A stretch of 64,000 nucleotides of DNA from Paenibacillus sp. SY21-1 (GCF_005222705.1 NZ_STGF01000011.1:1-64000), one strand, 5' to 3'; counted from the first letter of the stretch, positions 54,550 through 64,000 are shown. Notes: generated from the letters alone by a model not told the origin. A program made the numbers and translations.

Positions 54550-55914
54550 ATGTCAAGAGAACGAACGAATCGAAGCCTGGCCGGCGATGCAATGGGCCAA
54601 TTCGCATTGAATATGAGTACGGGGCTGGTCGGTCTGATGATGTACTACTATACCGATATTGTCGGCGTTTCCGCGGCTCTGGTCGGAACGTTGATTATGC
54701 TCACCAAGGTGCTGGACGCGTTCGCCGACATCGGGATGGGCGTGCTGGTAGACCGCACAAGATCGCGTCATGGACAAGCGAAGCCTTGGCTGCTGTGGAT
54801 GAGCGTGCCGATGCTCGTATCGATCGTCCTGCTGTTCAGTGTCCCCGAATGGAGCGCCAACGCCAAAGTGATCTACGCGCTGGGCACGAATCTGATTTTT
54901 TTCTTGCTTGTGTACACGCCAACCTCAATCCCCTATAACAGCTTGATGGCGCTCACGACCCGCAGCCAGCAGGACCGCGCGCTGATGGGCGTGTACCGCG
55001 CCGGCTTCGGCTATTTGGCGGGAATGGTTATTGCCATCGGCTTTATTCCTGCCGTGAACGCAATGGGCGGCGGGCGCGCCGCCTGGACGACGCTAGCAGC
55101 AGTCGTCGGTTTGATCGCGGCCGTCAGCGTTTATATCGCTTTCCGCTCGACTACCGAGAAGTACAACACCGAAGAGCTGAAGAAGCTTGGCGAGGTTCAG
55201 AAAAGCTATTCGGTAGGGGCGGGCCTGAGGCTTCTGGTCACGAACAAATATTGGGTGATCATCGTATGGATAGGCTTGCTGGCTAACGTGCTGTTTGCCT
55301 TGGGCGTTTCATCCGGCACTTACTACGCCAAGTACATTTGGGGCGATGTGAACATTGTTGGTCTGATGGGCGCGATTGGCTTTATACCGGTTATTGTCGT
55401 GTTTCTGATCTCCGGGCCGGTCATGAAACGGATCGGCAAACGCAACTTGGCCATCGTCGGATTAATGATCGGCATTGCAGGGCTGCTGGTGCGCTTGGTT
55501 GATGTGGAAAGCATTATGCTTGGCCTGATCGGCTCCATTCTGCAGTCCTTTGGACTCGTGCCGCTTATGATCGTCCTGATGCCGCTGCTGACGGATACGA
55601 TCGAATACGGCGAGTGGAAGCACGGCCAGCGCATTGTCGGCTTGACGAACAGCTTCAACAGCTTTGCGCAGAAGATGGGAACCGCCATCGGGACCGCCTT
55701 GATCGGCTGGATGCTCGCATGGGGCAATTATCAGGAGGGGGCGGCCGAGCAGGGCGAGGCGGCCAGGCAGATGATTATCGGCTTTAATATTTACATTCCC
55801 GCCATCGTCTATTTCATAATCGCGGTGCTGATGTTCAGCTTCTCTCTGGAGAAGCAGTATGTTCAAATATTGGATGATCTGGAGAAAAGACGCGGCGGGC
55901 CTGCTCAAAGCTAG
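54550..55914 (+). CDS. GPH-family sugar:cation symporter
   Basis: This 454-aa membrane protein of the glycoside-pentoside-hexuronide group has about 12 helices and family segments such as MYYYTDIVGVSAALVG, DIGMGVLVDRTRSRHGQAKPW and TDTIEYGEWKHGQR. It imports a glycoside with a cation. ATG 54550 follows GTAGGAGGAG. It is first in the unit driven by promoter D, with the GH3 glycosidase next. Import of intact glycosides fits the cytoplasmic location of the glycosidases. Confidence 0.93.
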   Translation: MSRERTNRSLAGDAMGQFALNMSTGLVGLMMYYYTDIVGVSAALVGTLIMLTKVLDAFADIGMGVLVDRTRSRHGQAKPWLLWMSVPMLVSIVLLFSVPEWSANAKVIYALGTNLIFFLLVYTPTSIPYNSLMALTTRSQQDRALMGVYRAGFGYLAGMVIAIGFIPAVNAMGGGRAAWTTLAAVVGLIAAVSVYIAFRSTTEKYNTEELKKLGEVQKSYSVGAGLRLLVTNKYWVIIVWIGLLANVLFALGVSSGTYYAKYIWGDVNIVGLMGAIGFIPVIVVFLISGPVMKRIGKRNLAIVGLMIGIAGLLVRLVDVESIMLGLIGSILQSFGLVPLMIVLMPLLTDTIEYGEWKHGQRIVGLTNSFNSFAQKMGTAIGTALIGWMLAWGNYQEGAAEQGEAARQMIIGFNIYIPAIVYFIIAVLMFSFSLEKQYVQILDDLEKRRGGPAQS

Positions 55915-56041
55915 CGGCCAAAAGCGGAGCCTGATGGCAGGTATAGCTGAAGCGGTTGTTACCCGCAAACAAAAAAGGCTTTAAAGCGTGCTACGGACGG
56001 AAACGTTGCGCAGGCTTGGCCCAAAAGAGGAGCAAATTCAA

Positions 56042-58315
56042 ATGACGCGAGATCTTAACAAGCTGGTTGCTGAAATGACGCTGGAGGAAAAGGCAGGCTT
56101 ATGCTCGGGGGAAAGCTTCTGGAGGACCAAAGGCATCGAGCGGCTTGGCATCCCCTCGATCATGCTGACCGATGGGCCGCATGGCCTTCGCAAGCAAGCG
56201 GGAGAAGCCGACCATCTCGGCCTGAATAAAAGTGTGCCTGCAACGTGCTTTCCGTCGGCTGCCGGACTCGCCAGCACCTGGAACCGCAGCCTCGTGCAGC
56301 GAGTAGGAGAGGCGCTGGGCAAGGAAAGCCAGGCGGAGCAAGTGGGCGTGCTCCTTGGACCCGGGGCCAATATTAAGCGTTCTCCGCTATGCGGCCGCAA
56401 CTTCGAATATTTTTCCGAGGACCCGTATTTAACGGGTGAACTGGCAACGGCCCACATTACGGGCGTGCAGAGCCAGGGCGTCGGCACATCGCTGAAGCAT
56501 TTTGCCGTGAACAATCAGGAGCATCGCCGCATGACAACGAATGCCGTGGTGGACGAGCGCACCATGAGAGAAATTTATTTGACCGGCTTCGAGATGGCTG
56601 TCAAGCAAGCGCAGCCATGGACCGTCATGTCGGCTTACAATCGGCTTAACGGAGAGTATTGCTCGGAGAATGAAAGACTGCTGACGTCCATTCTTAAGCG
56701 GGAGTGGGGGCATCTGGGCATCGTCGTATCGGACTGGGGCGCGGTCAACGAGGCGGATGCAAGCGTCGCTGCGGGCATGGAGCTGGAGATGCCGTCGAGC
56801 AGCGGCATCGGCAGCGCCAAAATTATTCAAGCCGTACAAGCCGGACGATTGGCTGAATCGGTGCTGGACGCATCGGTTGAACGGCTGCTAGGCGTGATTT
56901 TTCGGGCGGCGGACGGCTGCAAGGAAGACGCGACCTATGACCAGGACGAGCATCATGCATTGGCTAGAGAAACGGCACGGGAAACGATGGTGCTGCTGAA
57001 AAACGATAACGGACTATTGCCGCTTCGCAAGGAAGCGAAAATTGCCGTTATCGGCGCGCTTGCAGCCACTATGCGTTATCAAGGCGGCGGAAGCTCGCAT
57101 GTAAATCCCACTCGTCTGGACAATGCCGTAGTAGAAATGAGCAAGCTGGCTTCCTTGCCCTCGAACGTGTCCTATGCGGAAGGCTACGAGCTGGCAAGCG
57201 ACGATAGCAATGAGCAGCTGTTGGCCGAAGCCCGCGCACTGGCGGCTGTCTCCGATGTTGCCGTGCTGTTCATCGGTTTGCCTGACCGCTACGAATCCGA
57301 AGGCTATGATCGCCAGCATCTGAATTTGCCGGCCAACCAGGTGGAGCTGATTCATGAGCTGGCGGCTGTACAGCCCAATCTGATAGCTGTCCTCAGCAAC
57401 GGAGCGCCTATCGTTATGCCTTGGCTGCCCAAGGTTAAGGCGGTGCTTGAAGGCTACCTTGGCGGTCAGGCGGCAGGCGGAGCGATCGCGGATCTGCTGT
57501 TTGGCGAGGCTAATCCAAGCGGCAAGCTGGCGGAGACGTTCCCGGTCAGTCTGAAGCATAATCCGTCGCATCCTTATTTTCCGGGTGAAGGGGACCGCGT
57601 GGAGTACAACGAAGGCATTTTTGTCGGGTACCGTTTTTACGATGCGAAGGATATAGAGCCGCTTTTTCCCTTCGGGCATGGACTAAGCTACACAACGTTC
57701 GCTTACTCTGCCATTGAAGTGAGCAGAACCGAAATGACTGATCTTGAGACAGTCGAGGTTGCCGTCACCGTCACGAACACGGGAGAGCGGCGCGGTCAGG
57801 AAGTTGTGCAATTGTATGTGAGCGCTGTCGGCTCCTCGATGATCAAGCCGGAGAAGGAGCTGAAAGGCTTCGCCAAGGTTGATCTGGGTCCGGGCGAGCG
57901 TGAAACCGTGACGTTTACGCTCGGCAAACGCAGCTTTGCCAGCTATAATCCGGAGCTTGCGGAGTGGGAGGCGGAAACTGGCGCATACCGAATCTTGATC
58001 GGCCGTTCTTCGCGGGAGATCGAGCTGGAGACTGCTGTGCATGTCGTTTCCACGATCAGGAAAACGCCGGTGTATCACCGGAACACGACGCTCGGCGAGC
58101 TGATGGCGGAACCGCGGACGGCGCCGATTTTGCAGCATTTGCAGAGCATGGCTCCGCAGTCCGCAGAGCCTTCCGATGCGGTATCGGCAGATATGATGGC
58201 GGCGATGATGCGCGATCTTCCGTTGCGGGCCTTGCTTTCTTTCTCCGGCGGAGCGATGACGGAGGAGACGCTGTCGATGCTGCTGGAGCAATTTAATGCG
58301 GCTGTGAAAGAGTAG
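56042..58315 (+). CDS. GH3 beta-glycosidase with a C-terminal appended helical domain
   Basis: The 757-aa enzyme has the GH3 (alpha/beta)8 domain with nucleophile D231 ([12 protein letters not shown]), the alpha/beta sandwich domain and a fibronectin-III-like domain ([20 protein letters not shown]). Beyond these, residues 681-757 form the helical domain shared with the SDR, GH78 and esterase: [20 protein letters not shown], then [12 protein letters not shown] and [16 protein letters not shown] 56042 follows GAGGAG; the frame is open from 55988. It is cytoplasmic, probably a beta-glucosidase acting on imported glycosides, and sits 127 bp after the symporter gene. Confidence 0.95.
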   Translation: MTRDLNKLVAEMTLEEKAGLCSGESFWRTKGIERLGIPSIMLTDGPHGLRKQAGEADHLGLNKSVPATCFPSAAGLASTWNRSLVQRVGEALGKESQAEQVGVLLGPGANIKRSPLCGRNFEYFSEDPYLTGELATAHITGVQSQGVGTSLKHFAVNNQEHRRMTTNAVVDERTMREIYLTGFEMAVKQAQPWTVMSAYNRLNGEYCSENERLLTSILKREWGHLGIVVSDWGAVNEADASVAAGMELEMPSSSGIGSAKIIQAVQAGRLAESVLDASVERLLGVIFRAADGCKEDATYDQDEHHALARETARETMVLLKNDNGLLPLRKEAKIAVIGALAATMRYQGGGSSHVNPTRLDNAVVEMSKLASLPSNVSYAEGYELASDDSNEQLLAEARALAAVSDVAVLFIGLPDRYESEGYDRQHLNLPANQVELIHELAAVQPNLIAVLSNGAPIVMPWLPKVKAVLEGYLGGQAAGGAIADLLFGEANPSGKLAETFPVSLKHNPSHPYFPGEGDRVEYNEGIFVGYRFYDAKDIEPLFPFGHGLSYTTFAYSAIEVSRTEMTDLETVEVAVTVTNTGERRGQEVVQLYVSAVGSSMIKPEKELKGFAKVDLGPGERETVTFTLGKRSFASYNPELAEWEAETGAYRILIGRSSREIELETAVHVVSTIRKTPVYHRNTTLGELMAEPRTAPILQHLQSMAPQSAEPSDAVSADMMAAMMRDLPLRALLSFSGGAMTEETLSMLLEQFNAAVKE

Positions 58316-58356
58316 GTAGGGGATAGTTAACTTCAAGTCAGATAAGCGTGTGAAGG

Positions 58357-58400
58357 AATAAAGATCTCTGTTTCTGCATCGGCGGAGAGAGGTCTTTATT
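58357..58400 (+). terminator. Bidirectional terminator after GH3
   Basis: AATAAAGATCTCT pairs with AGAGGTCTTTATT (one mismatch). It separates the GH3 gene from rhamnosidase 2, whose upstream region lacks the CGTTAT operator. Confidence 0.65.
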
Positions 58401-58462
58401 TGCATCAAATGAAAAGGATCGGGGTTTCAAAAAAAGATAAATCGAAAGGGAGGTTGTCATTC

Positions 58463-61207
58463 ATGTTAAGCGTTTCTCATGTTCAGTGTAATTATGATAC
58501 AAAGCCGATTGGCATCGATAGTCAAACCGTTGTATTTAGCTGGAGGCTATCGTCGGATCGGCCAGATACCTTTCAGAAAGGCTATCGAATTACAGTCCGC
58601 CATTGCGACAAAGTGGTTTGGGATAGCGGCAGGGTCGAGTCTCGCCGCACGTACGCGATTCCGTATGAAGGCTTGCCGTTCATCTCCCGCGCTGAATACA
58701 GCTATCGCATCGAGCTATGGGATCAAAGCGATCAATATGCATGCAGCGGAGAGCACGTTTTTGAAACGGGCTTTTTGCACGAGTCGGACTGGACAGCCTC
58801 CTTTATTGAACCGGAGCCGTTGCAGGTGTTGGAGCATAACCCCTATTTGGATGCAGAGCGAATTTGGCAAGATTTTGTGGAGAAAATGATGAAAGGCGAG
58901 CAAGTCGATTACTTGAATATGGATGCGGTAATGGAGAGCCTGCCATTGCAGCCGTATCATCCTGCGGTGATGATGCGCAAGGAGTTTGCCATTACCAAAA
59001 AGCTTGAAAAAGCAAAAATCTATCTGACTGCGCACGGAGTTTATGATATTCAATTAAACGGGAAAGCAATCACGGATGCGCTGCTTAGTCCCGAGTTTAC
59101 CTCGTATGACAAGCTGCTGAAATATCAAGTGTATGATGTCACAAATGCCCTATTGAGCGGTCAAAATGCGCTTGGCGTAACTATTGCGGACGGCTGGTAC
59201 AAAAGCAAGCTGGCCACAGGACGCGGCAACGATTACGGAGATACTCCCGCCTTGCTGCTGCAGCTGGAAATGACGTACGAGGATGGTTCCCGCGAGACGC
59301 TCCACTCGGATCAATCCTTTTCATATTCGTACGATGGCCCTTATCGCAGCGCCGATCTGTTTACCGGCGTTACGTATGATGCGAGAAGGGAACGGAATCA
59401 TTATGCGCTGGCAGGGTTCGACGATTCGACCTGGAGCAGCGTTCGTGTAAAGGATTACGATAAAAGTCGGCTTTTTGCCCAAGCCCATCCGCCTATTCGA
59501 GCTGTAGACGTCCTGTCTGCCAAGCAGATATTGAAGACGCCGAACGGAGATACCCTGATCGACTTTGGCCAAAATCTCGCGGGGGTAATTCGAGCGGAAA
59601 TAACCGGACACGAGGGGATGGAAATCGTATTCGAGCATGGCGAAACGCTGGATGAGCAAGGGAACTTTTTTTATCCTTTTGTGGACGATCATCGCAAGCA
59701 GACGGACACTTATATTTGTCATGGCAAGGGCAAGGAGCAGTTTGAACCCAAATTTACGTACCATGGCTTTCGTTATGTTCGCATCAAGGGCTATTCGGGT
59801 GAATTAAAGCCGGAAGACTTCCAAGCAGTAGCCATTAGCTCGGATAATGCGATAACAGGCGAGTTTCAGTGCTCGGACGAGAGGCTTAACCAGTTGCAGT
59901 CCAACATTGTGTGGAGCCAGCGTTCCAATATGATTGGCATTCCGACCGACTGCCCGACGAGGGAAAAGGCGGGATGGACCGGGGATGTGTTGATTTACGG
60001 CAAGACCGCCTTATTTAATCAGCACTTGTTCGCTTTTTTTGAGCCGTGGCTCCGCAACCTGAAGGCCGATCAGTTGCAGGACGGGCAGGTGCTCAACATC
60101 GTTCCAGTCATAAGGAGCTACATGCATATGCATATGTCCGGTTCAATCGGATGGGGCGATGTGATTTTGACTTTGCCATGGGAGCTTTATCAGACCTACG
60201 GCGATCTTCAAGTATTGTCCAGGCATTTTGAAGGGATGGAGAAATGGGTTGCTCACTTGGAGAAACTAGCTTCCGAGCTTCCCCCGGAGGCTGCTCATTT
60301 AGAGGGCAGACGTTTGGAAAATCAGCGTTACCTGATGAATACCGGCTTCCATTTGGGAGATTGGCTCGCTCCCAGCATCGTCAACGAGTCTGGCTTTGCT
60401 GACGGACCTCGGTCGTCATTTTTGACGAAGGATTTTATCAGCACCTCGCTTTTTGCCCATTCGATTCATATCTTTAGTCAGATTTGCAAGGAGTTAGGCT
60501 ATAAGGAGCAGTCCGAGCGTTATCGGGCGTTGAACGAAAGAATTCGGAAGGCATACGAAGAAGAGTTTGTTGCAACGGACGGCAGCCTGACCAACGAATT
60601 GCAGGGAAATTATGTGCTTGCTCTGCGGATGGGGATGGTATCGGAGGCCAGACGACCGCTATTGGCAAGCAAGCTCGTTGAGCTGATTCGCTTAAACGGC
60701 ACCCGTCTGGATACCGGCTTCATGTCGGTGCCGCATTTGTTGGATGTTCTTTATGAGAACGGATATGCAGATGTTGCGTTTGAGCTGCTGTATCAGAATC
60801 AATATCCATCCTGGCTGTATGAGATCGAGCAGGGTGCGACTACCATGTGGGAATCTTGGGATGCTATTCGCCCGGACGGCAAGGCGGCAGGCTGCTCCTT
60901 CAATCATTACGCCTTCGGCTGCATTGGAGATTTTCTATATCGGAGAGTGCTGGGCATCGAGCAGGCTGGCATCGCTTATGGAGATATAGTGATTAAACCC
61001 GACTTCACCTGCGGTCTTGCTTATGCAAGCGGCTCTTATGAAAGCGTGCATGGCGTCATTCGCGTAGAGTGGAAACAGGATAACGAATCGGTTGAAGTGA
61101 CGGTGGACATCCCGCCCAATGTGTCGGCGACGTTGTGGCTTGGCGACGAGAGAATTTCTTATGGAAGCGGTTCGTATACCGTTAAGAGAATGAAGCCGCT
61201 TCTTTAA
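58463..61207 (+). CDS. GH78 alpha-L-rhamnosidase 2
   Basis: This 914-aa cytoplasmic GH78 enzyme has N-terminal beta domains and a catalytic signature D496-CPTREKAGWTGD (E501, D508), a known variant of the usual RDER form. The later region (FNHYAFGCIGDFLYRRV) fits the conserved C-terminal catalytic segment. ATG 58463 follows GGGAGG at 8 bases; the frame is open from 58400. Unlike rhamnosidase 1 it ends with the beta domain and has no appended helical domain. It also lacks the shared promoter motif, so it may act on a different linkage or be expressed differently. Confidence 0.94.
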   Translation: MLSVSHVQCNYDTKPIGIDSQTVVFSWRLSSDRPDTFQKGYRITVRHCDKVVWDSGRVESRRTYAIPYEGLPFISRAEYSYRIELWDQSDQYACSGEHVFETGFLHESDWTASFIEPEPLQVLEHNPYLDAERIWQDFVEKMMKGEQVDYLNMDAVMESLPLQPYHPAVMMRKEFAITKKLEKAKIYLTAHGVYDIQLNGKAITDALLSPEFTSYDKLLKYQVYDVTNALLSGQNALGVTIADGWYKSKLATGRGNDYGDTPALLLQLEMTYEDGSRETLHSDQSFSYSYDGPYRSADLFTGVTYDARRERNHYALAGFDDSTWSSVRVKDYDKSRLFAQAHPPIRAVDVLSAKQILKTPNGDTLIDFGQNLAGVIRAEITGHEGMEIVFEHGETLDEQGNFFYPFVDDHRKQTDTYICHGKGKEQFEPKFTYHGFRYVRIKGYSGELKPEDFQAVAISSDNAITGEFQCSDERLNQLQSNIVWSQRSNMIGIPTDCPTREKAGWTGDVLIYGKTALFNQHLFAFFEPWLRNLKADQLQDGQVLNIVPVIRSYMHMHMSGSIGWGDVILTLPWELYQTYGDLQVLSRHFEGMEKWVAHLEKLASELPPEAAHLEGRRLENQRYLMNTGFHLGDWLAPSIVNESGFADGPRSSFLTKDFISTSLFAHSIHIFSQICKELGYKEQSERYRALNERIRKAYEEEFVATDGSLTNELQGNYVLALRMGMVSEARRPLLASKLVELIRLNGTRLDTGFMSVPHLLDVLYENGYADVAFELLYQNQYPSWLYEIEQGATTMWESWDAIRPDGKAAGCSFNHYAFGCIGDFLYRRVLGIEQAGIAYGDIVIKPDFTCGLAYASGSYESVHGVIRVEWKQDNESVEVTVDIPPNVSATLWLGDERISYGSGSYTVKRMKPLL

Positions 61208-61209
61208 TT

Positions 61210-61394
61210 CGATATGTCTTTAACTTTTTGACAAGACACACGGAAACTTCCGGAGAAGCTTGGGGCTGCCGTATCGTGCCCTCCGGTACATTCAGCTCCT
61301 AAGCGATCTGCATCACCGACTTCGTTTGCTCCTGAATGTAACGCATGGCCTGTTCTTTGAACTCTTCACTGTAAAGCTGTCTCTTTTCGCCCAT
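61210..61394 (-). pseudogene. IS3-family orfA remnant
   Basis: The minus strand from ATG 61394, behind a strong AAAGGAGGTG site, reads MGEKRQLYSEEFKEQAMRY and on to MQIA, then TAG. The homology continues in frame after the stop (ELNVPEGTIRQ) and then decays. It is an IS3-type OrfA fragment with a nonsense codon and no orfB nearby. It differs from the IS3-type orfA at the left end of the window. Confidence 0.7.
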
Positions 61395-61524
61395 ACCGAA
61401 CACCTCCTTTTCTTCTCGTTGATAGTATTCAACTATAGAAATTGTAATATGAGAGAGGATATAATTAAATATGGAATAATTAATAGTTCCGCCCATTTTT
61501 ATTGTTCGACAGGAGATGCAGCGT

Positions 61525-63093
61525 GTGGATTTGGAGCGTATGATGAGGTCTATATTCTGTGAAGGCTTTCGCAATTTCGATTTGCTGCATAATAAGCTTT
61601 CATGTAATGATGATGCGTGTACGTGTGACAAGGAGAGAACGTTTGACACTATTCTTGACTGGTATGCAGCTCATTATAGAGCATTAAACAATGTGAATTA
61701 TATTCAATATCATTCAATTGTCTGGAATGAGTGGCCGCATGTCGAGGCGATAGCCCAAGAAATTAGCGAGCAATGGAATGCGCATGTAACGGAGTATAAG
61801 TTCCCCTACAAACGAAAATTGAATTGGGGAATGCAATCATCAACAATCGAGCTATTGAAGCGAATTTTGGCAAAGTCAGTGGATGCCAAGGATTTATTAA
61901 TTCGCCATATGCGTGTTCTGCTTGAGTTGGATAAATATTTGCGGGATTTGAAGGAGGATATGTCAGTAAGTTATAGGACGTTATTTCCTATTCAAACTCG
62001 GTATGGAAAGCTTATCTACAGAGCAGAATCGGTAATAATGAAGAAGCTTCAAACTCTCGAAGCATTTACAGCGCCAGTTGATCCTAACTATCTATTGCTC
62101 AACAAGCGAATTAGCAGCTTCCAACTGGTTGATTTGGAATACGATTACTATACCGTTGCTTACAAAAGCTTGTCTTTTTCACAAATACATATCGAGGATG
62201 TTAACGATTTTAAACTTGCGTTTATCCCTGGGAAATTTAATCTGTCCAGCGATTACACTGTAATCAGCGAACCGCAAACGGATGATAATTTAATTCCTTT
62301 CTTCATTCAGAAATATGCAGATATAGATAAATATGAGGCTAAAGTGGAGTCGTTATTCAGCGCAGCGCTGGAAGCAAGCCCTGATCTTATTATGATGCCC
62401 GAGTTGTTTACCTCGCCCGATCTTCGCAGCAAGCTAATTGCTCAAATTGCGGAACGATCATTAGAAGATCTACGCAATCCAAACAATTATAAGCTGTCTT
62501 TATTTCTTACAGGCTCCTTTCATGAGGAAGTGAGCGGTGTATTGCATAATCGTGCATGGATATCTGACGGCGAGGGGAAGGTCAAGTCGGAGGTATACAA
62601 GATGAACCGGTTTATTTTACCTAAGTTGGAGGACTATCAAGGGCAACTGGAAGCATTTCGTCAGCATCCCGGCGTGGAGAAAATATCCTATAACAATCGT
62701 GAAATAGGTCTATTCAATACTTCATTAGGGAGAATGGCTTTCTTCATTTGTGTTGATTTTCTTAATTCTCAAATTGAACATATATTGATTGAGCATTGTG
62801 TCGATATCATCTTCGTTATGGCAATGACTCCTAACCCGTCAGGGGGGAAATTTCAGAGGGTAATGCACCAATTGGGAGAACGCAACAATGCGATTGTCAT
62901 TATATGCAACAATTTAGGTGTAGCAGCCGTGACGGCAGATAGAGCGGGGAAGGAATCGAGAATCGTGGTGTACTTGCCGGGCTTCAAAAGCTTGTATGTT
63001 TCATCGGCGGAGATGGAAGTTCTCACATTGGGGCAAATCATTGCGCATATTTCAGAATCGGACAGAGAAAAAGCAAAACCGAAACACCTGTGA
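61525..63093 (+). CDS. Nitrilase-fold hydrolase with a long unknown N-terminal region
   Basis: This 522-aa protein has a C-terminal carbon-nitrogen hydrolase domain (about residues 235-500) with the Glu-Lys-Cys triad visible as E293 (MMPELF), K359 (VYKMNRF) and C409 (FFICVDF), and QLGERNNAIVIICNN after it. The N-terminal 230 residues are helical-looking and not recognised; CNDDACTC is a small cysteine cluster. GTG 61525 is preferred over ATG 61516 for ribosome-site spacing. Base composition is more AT-rich than the glycan genes, suggesting separate acquisition. It is paired with the winged-helix gene downstream. Substrate unknown; amide hydrolysis is likely. Confidence 0.8.
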   Translation: MDLERMMRSIFCEGFRNFDLLHNKLSCNDDACTCDKERTFDTILDWYAAHYRALNNVNYIQYHSIVWNEWPHVEAIAQEISEQWNAHVTEYKFPYKRKLNWGMQSSTIELLKRILAKSVDAKDLLIRHMRVLLELDKYLRDLKEDMSVSYRTLFPIQTRYGKLIYRAESVIMKKLQTLEAFTAPVDPNYLLLNKRISSFQLVDLEYDYYTVAYKSLSFSQIHIEDVNDFKLAFIPGKFNLSSDYTVISEPQTDDNLIPFFIQKYADIDKYEAKVESLFSAALEASPDLIMMPELFTSPDLRSKLIAQIAERSLEDLRNPNNYKLSLFLTGSFHEEVSGVLHNRAWISDGEGKVKSEVYKMNRFILPKLEDYQGQLEAFRQHPGVEKISYNNREIGLFNTSLGRMAFFICVDFLNSQIEHILIEHCVDIIFVMAMTPNPSGGKFQRVMHQLGERNNAIVIICNNLGVAAVTADRAGKESRIVVYLPGFKSLYVSSAEMEVLTLGQIIAHISESDREKAKPKHL

Positions 63094-63130
63094 AAGTTAT
63101 TGGGCTATCTTTGCTAATTGTCTAATAAAG

Positions 63131-63149
63131 TGTACAATAAATGTACAAT
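63131..63149 (+). repeat. Direct repeat TGTACAAT, candidate operator
   Basis: Two copies of TGTACAAT at 63131 and 63142 are separated by AAA, one helical turn apart, just upstream of the winged-helix gene's ribosome site. They may be an autoregulatory site or part of a promoter. Confidence 0.4.
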
Positions 63150-63165
63150 AGAAGGAGTGATTGAA

Positions 63166-63993
63166 ATGAATGAATCCATTAGAGAATCAATCATTCAATG
63201 GAAGCAGCTATTCGGTCAGGATGAAGAACAGGCTTATGATCATCTCTTGATTATTATTAAAGAAGCAACTCATACAATAGCGGCCAGCTTCGACACCAAC
63301 GAGATGGATGCAATAAGAGTCCGACTGGAGCAAACGATCGGCGACAAGCGCCCTGATGATCTGTACTCGTACAATCTGGGCATGGCTAATGCTGCGGCAT
63401 TGATGCTGCGCCATTCTGTTAAACAGAAGCAGCTTGATCGAACGATGCGCACTCTGCCTGCTTTAGAAGGGAGCGTTGTGAAGCAACTCGAGCGTCATCC
63501 GAGGGCTACGCCTACAGCGCTGTCCCAGCTAGTCGGTGTAACCAATCGCCAACAAATGAGCAACCTGCTCCGCTCGCTTAAGGCCAAGGGCTTTGTGCAC
63601 TGTGATGAGGAAGGCAAGCATCGCTACTACAGCTTGACGTCTCAGGGGCGTCAATTCGTGGAGTGGCAGGCGGCCAATAATGAACAAGCTTCTGCGCGGA
63701 ATTGGGAGCTTGTTGTGAGTAATTCGAAGAAGGTGGAGTTCCCCTCATTGTTTAGCCAGAAGCCCTCAAGAGCGCTTCGTCATAGCTCCGACCTCATAGC
63801 GGCTTCTTCACAGCAGCTTGAGAAGGTTGAACCATTTGAATCGACTAGTTTGGATAATATAATTAATAATGTCAAAGACATTAAAGATAAGCGATACGCT
63901 TCTACTAGAATTGCGAGTATTCTTGAGCCTAGTGAGGGAGGTAAGCCTGGTGTCTTCGACTTCAATCACAGCTCGTTATTGCAAAAAGCTTAA
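63166..63993 (+). CDS. Winged-helix (MarR/ArsR-like) DNA-binding protein
   Basis: The 275-aa protein has an acidic helical N-terminal region, a central winged helix-turn-helix at about residues 105-170 (PTALSQLVGVTNRQQMSNLL, then KGFVHCDEEGKHRYYSLTSQGR) and a polar C-terminal tail of about 100 residues. ATG 63166 follows GAAGGAGTG. The gene starts 72 bases after the nitrilase-fold gene in the same direction and has similar AT-rich composition, so the two may be one module. The size is larger than a simple MarR regulator. The stop lies just inside the window. Confidence 0.8.
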   Translation: MNESIRESIIQWKQLFGQDEEQAYDHLLIIIKEATHTIAASFDTNEMDAIRVRLEQTIGDKRPDDLYSYNLGMANAAALMLRHSVKQKQLDRTMRTLPALEGSVVKQLERHPRATPTALSQLVGVTNRQQMSNLLRSLKAKGFVHCDEEGKHRYYSLTSQGRQFVEWQAANNEQASARNWELVVSNSKKVEFPSLFSQKPSRALRHSSDLIAASSQQLEKVEPFESTSLDNIINNVKDIKDKRYASTRIASILEPSEGGKPGVFDFNHSSLLQKA

Positions 63994-64000
63994 TCAATGG

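Noticed and set aside
58316..58462. A fifth copy of the CGTTAT operator before rhamnosidase 2
   Set aside because: No pair of half-sites with the right spacing is present; only the terminator hairpin is seen.
61525..63093. Reverse transcriptase-nitrilase defence protein
   Set aside because: The N-terminal region shows no YxDD box or other reverse-transcriptase motifs.

Overview
The window looks like a chromosome segment of a Paenibacillus-like Firmicute. Genes have strong AGGAGG-type ribosome sites, some TTG/GTG starts and many 4-nt ATGA overlaps. The sugar-uptake genes are of the LplB/YtcP and YesM/YesN types typical of that family. No species call is made.

Layout. (1) 1-13265: a complete type I-C CRISPR-Cas locus, cas3-cas5c-cas8c-cas7-cas4-cas1-cas2, between two arrays on the same strand. 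Array 1 has 12 repeats and its left edge abuts an IS3-type end. Array 2 has 43 repeats and an intact leader. The repeats of the two arrays differ by one base. A decayed transposase lies between array 1 and cas3. (2) 13266-17808: a ruined iron-binding-protein gene, a 474-aa protein of unknown function and an orphan histidine kinase. (3) 18037-36199: an iron island with three Fur boxes. It holds a Btr-like AraC/binding-protein sensor and a translationally coupled operon for a citrate/diaminopropionate siderophore (three IucA/IucC synthetases, SbnA-, SbnB- and SbnH-like enzymes, and two tandem NtaA-type flavin monooxygenases). A ferri-siderophore binding protein, two permeases and an MFS exporter follow. 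The first synthetase is broken by an in-frame TGA. (4) 36281-41507: a NarL-type two-component pair next to an MMPL exporter, and a TetR regulator. (5) 41676-61207: a plant-glycan island with an SDR, two GH78 alpha-L-rhamnosidases, a YesM/YesN pair, a sugar ABC transporter without ATPase, an esterase, a GPH symporter and a GH3 glycosidase. (6) 61210-64000: an IS3 orfA remnant, then an AT-richer pair encoding a nitrilase-fold fusion protein and a winged-helix protein.

Two observations stand out. First, four unrelated enzymes of the glycan island (SDR, GH78, esterase, GH3) each carry what looks like the same 60-75-residue appended helical domain, N-terminal in one and C-terminal in three. That suggests a common docking or assembly role. 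Second, four promoters in the island share one architecture: two CGTTAT-like half-sites about 20 bp apart, the inner one exactly 28 bp before the -10 hexamer. This is what a YesN-type AraC regulator encoded in the island would be expected to bind. Together they describe a co-regulated, possibly physically organised set of intracellular glycan-degrading enzymes.

All family assignments come from reading motifs by eye. No database search was run.
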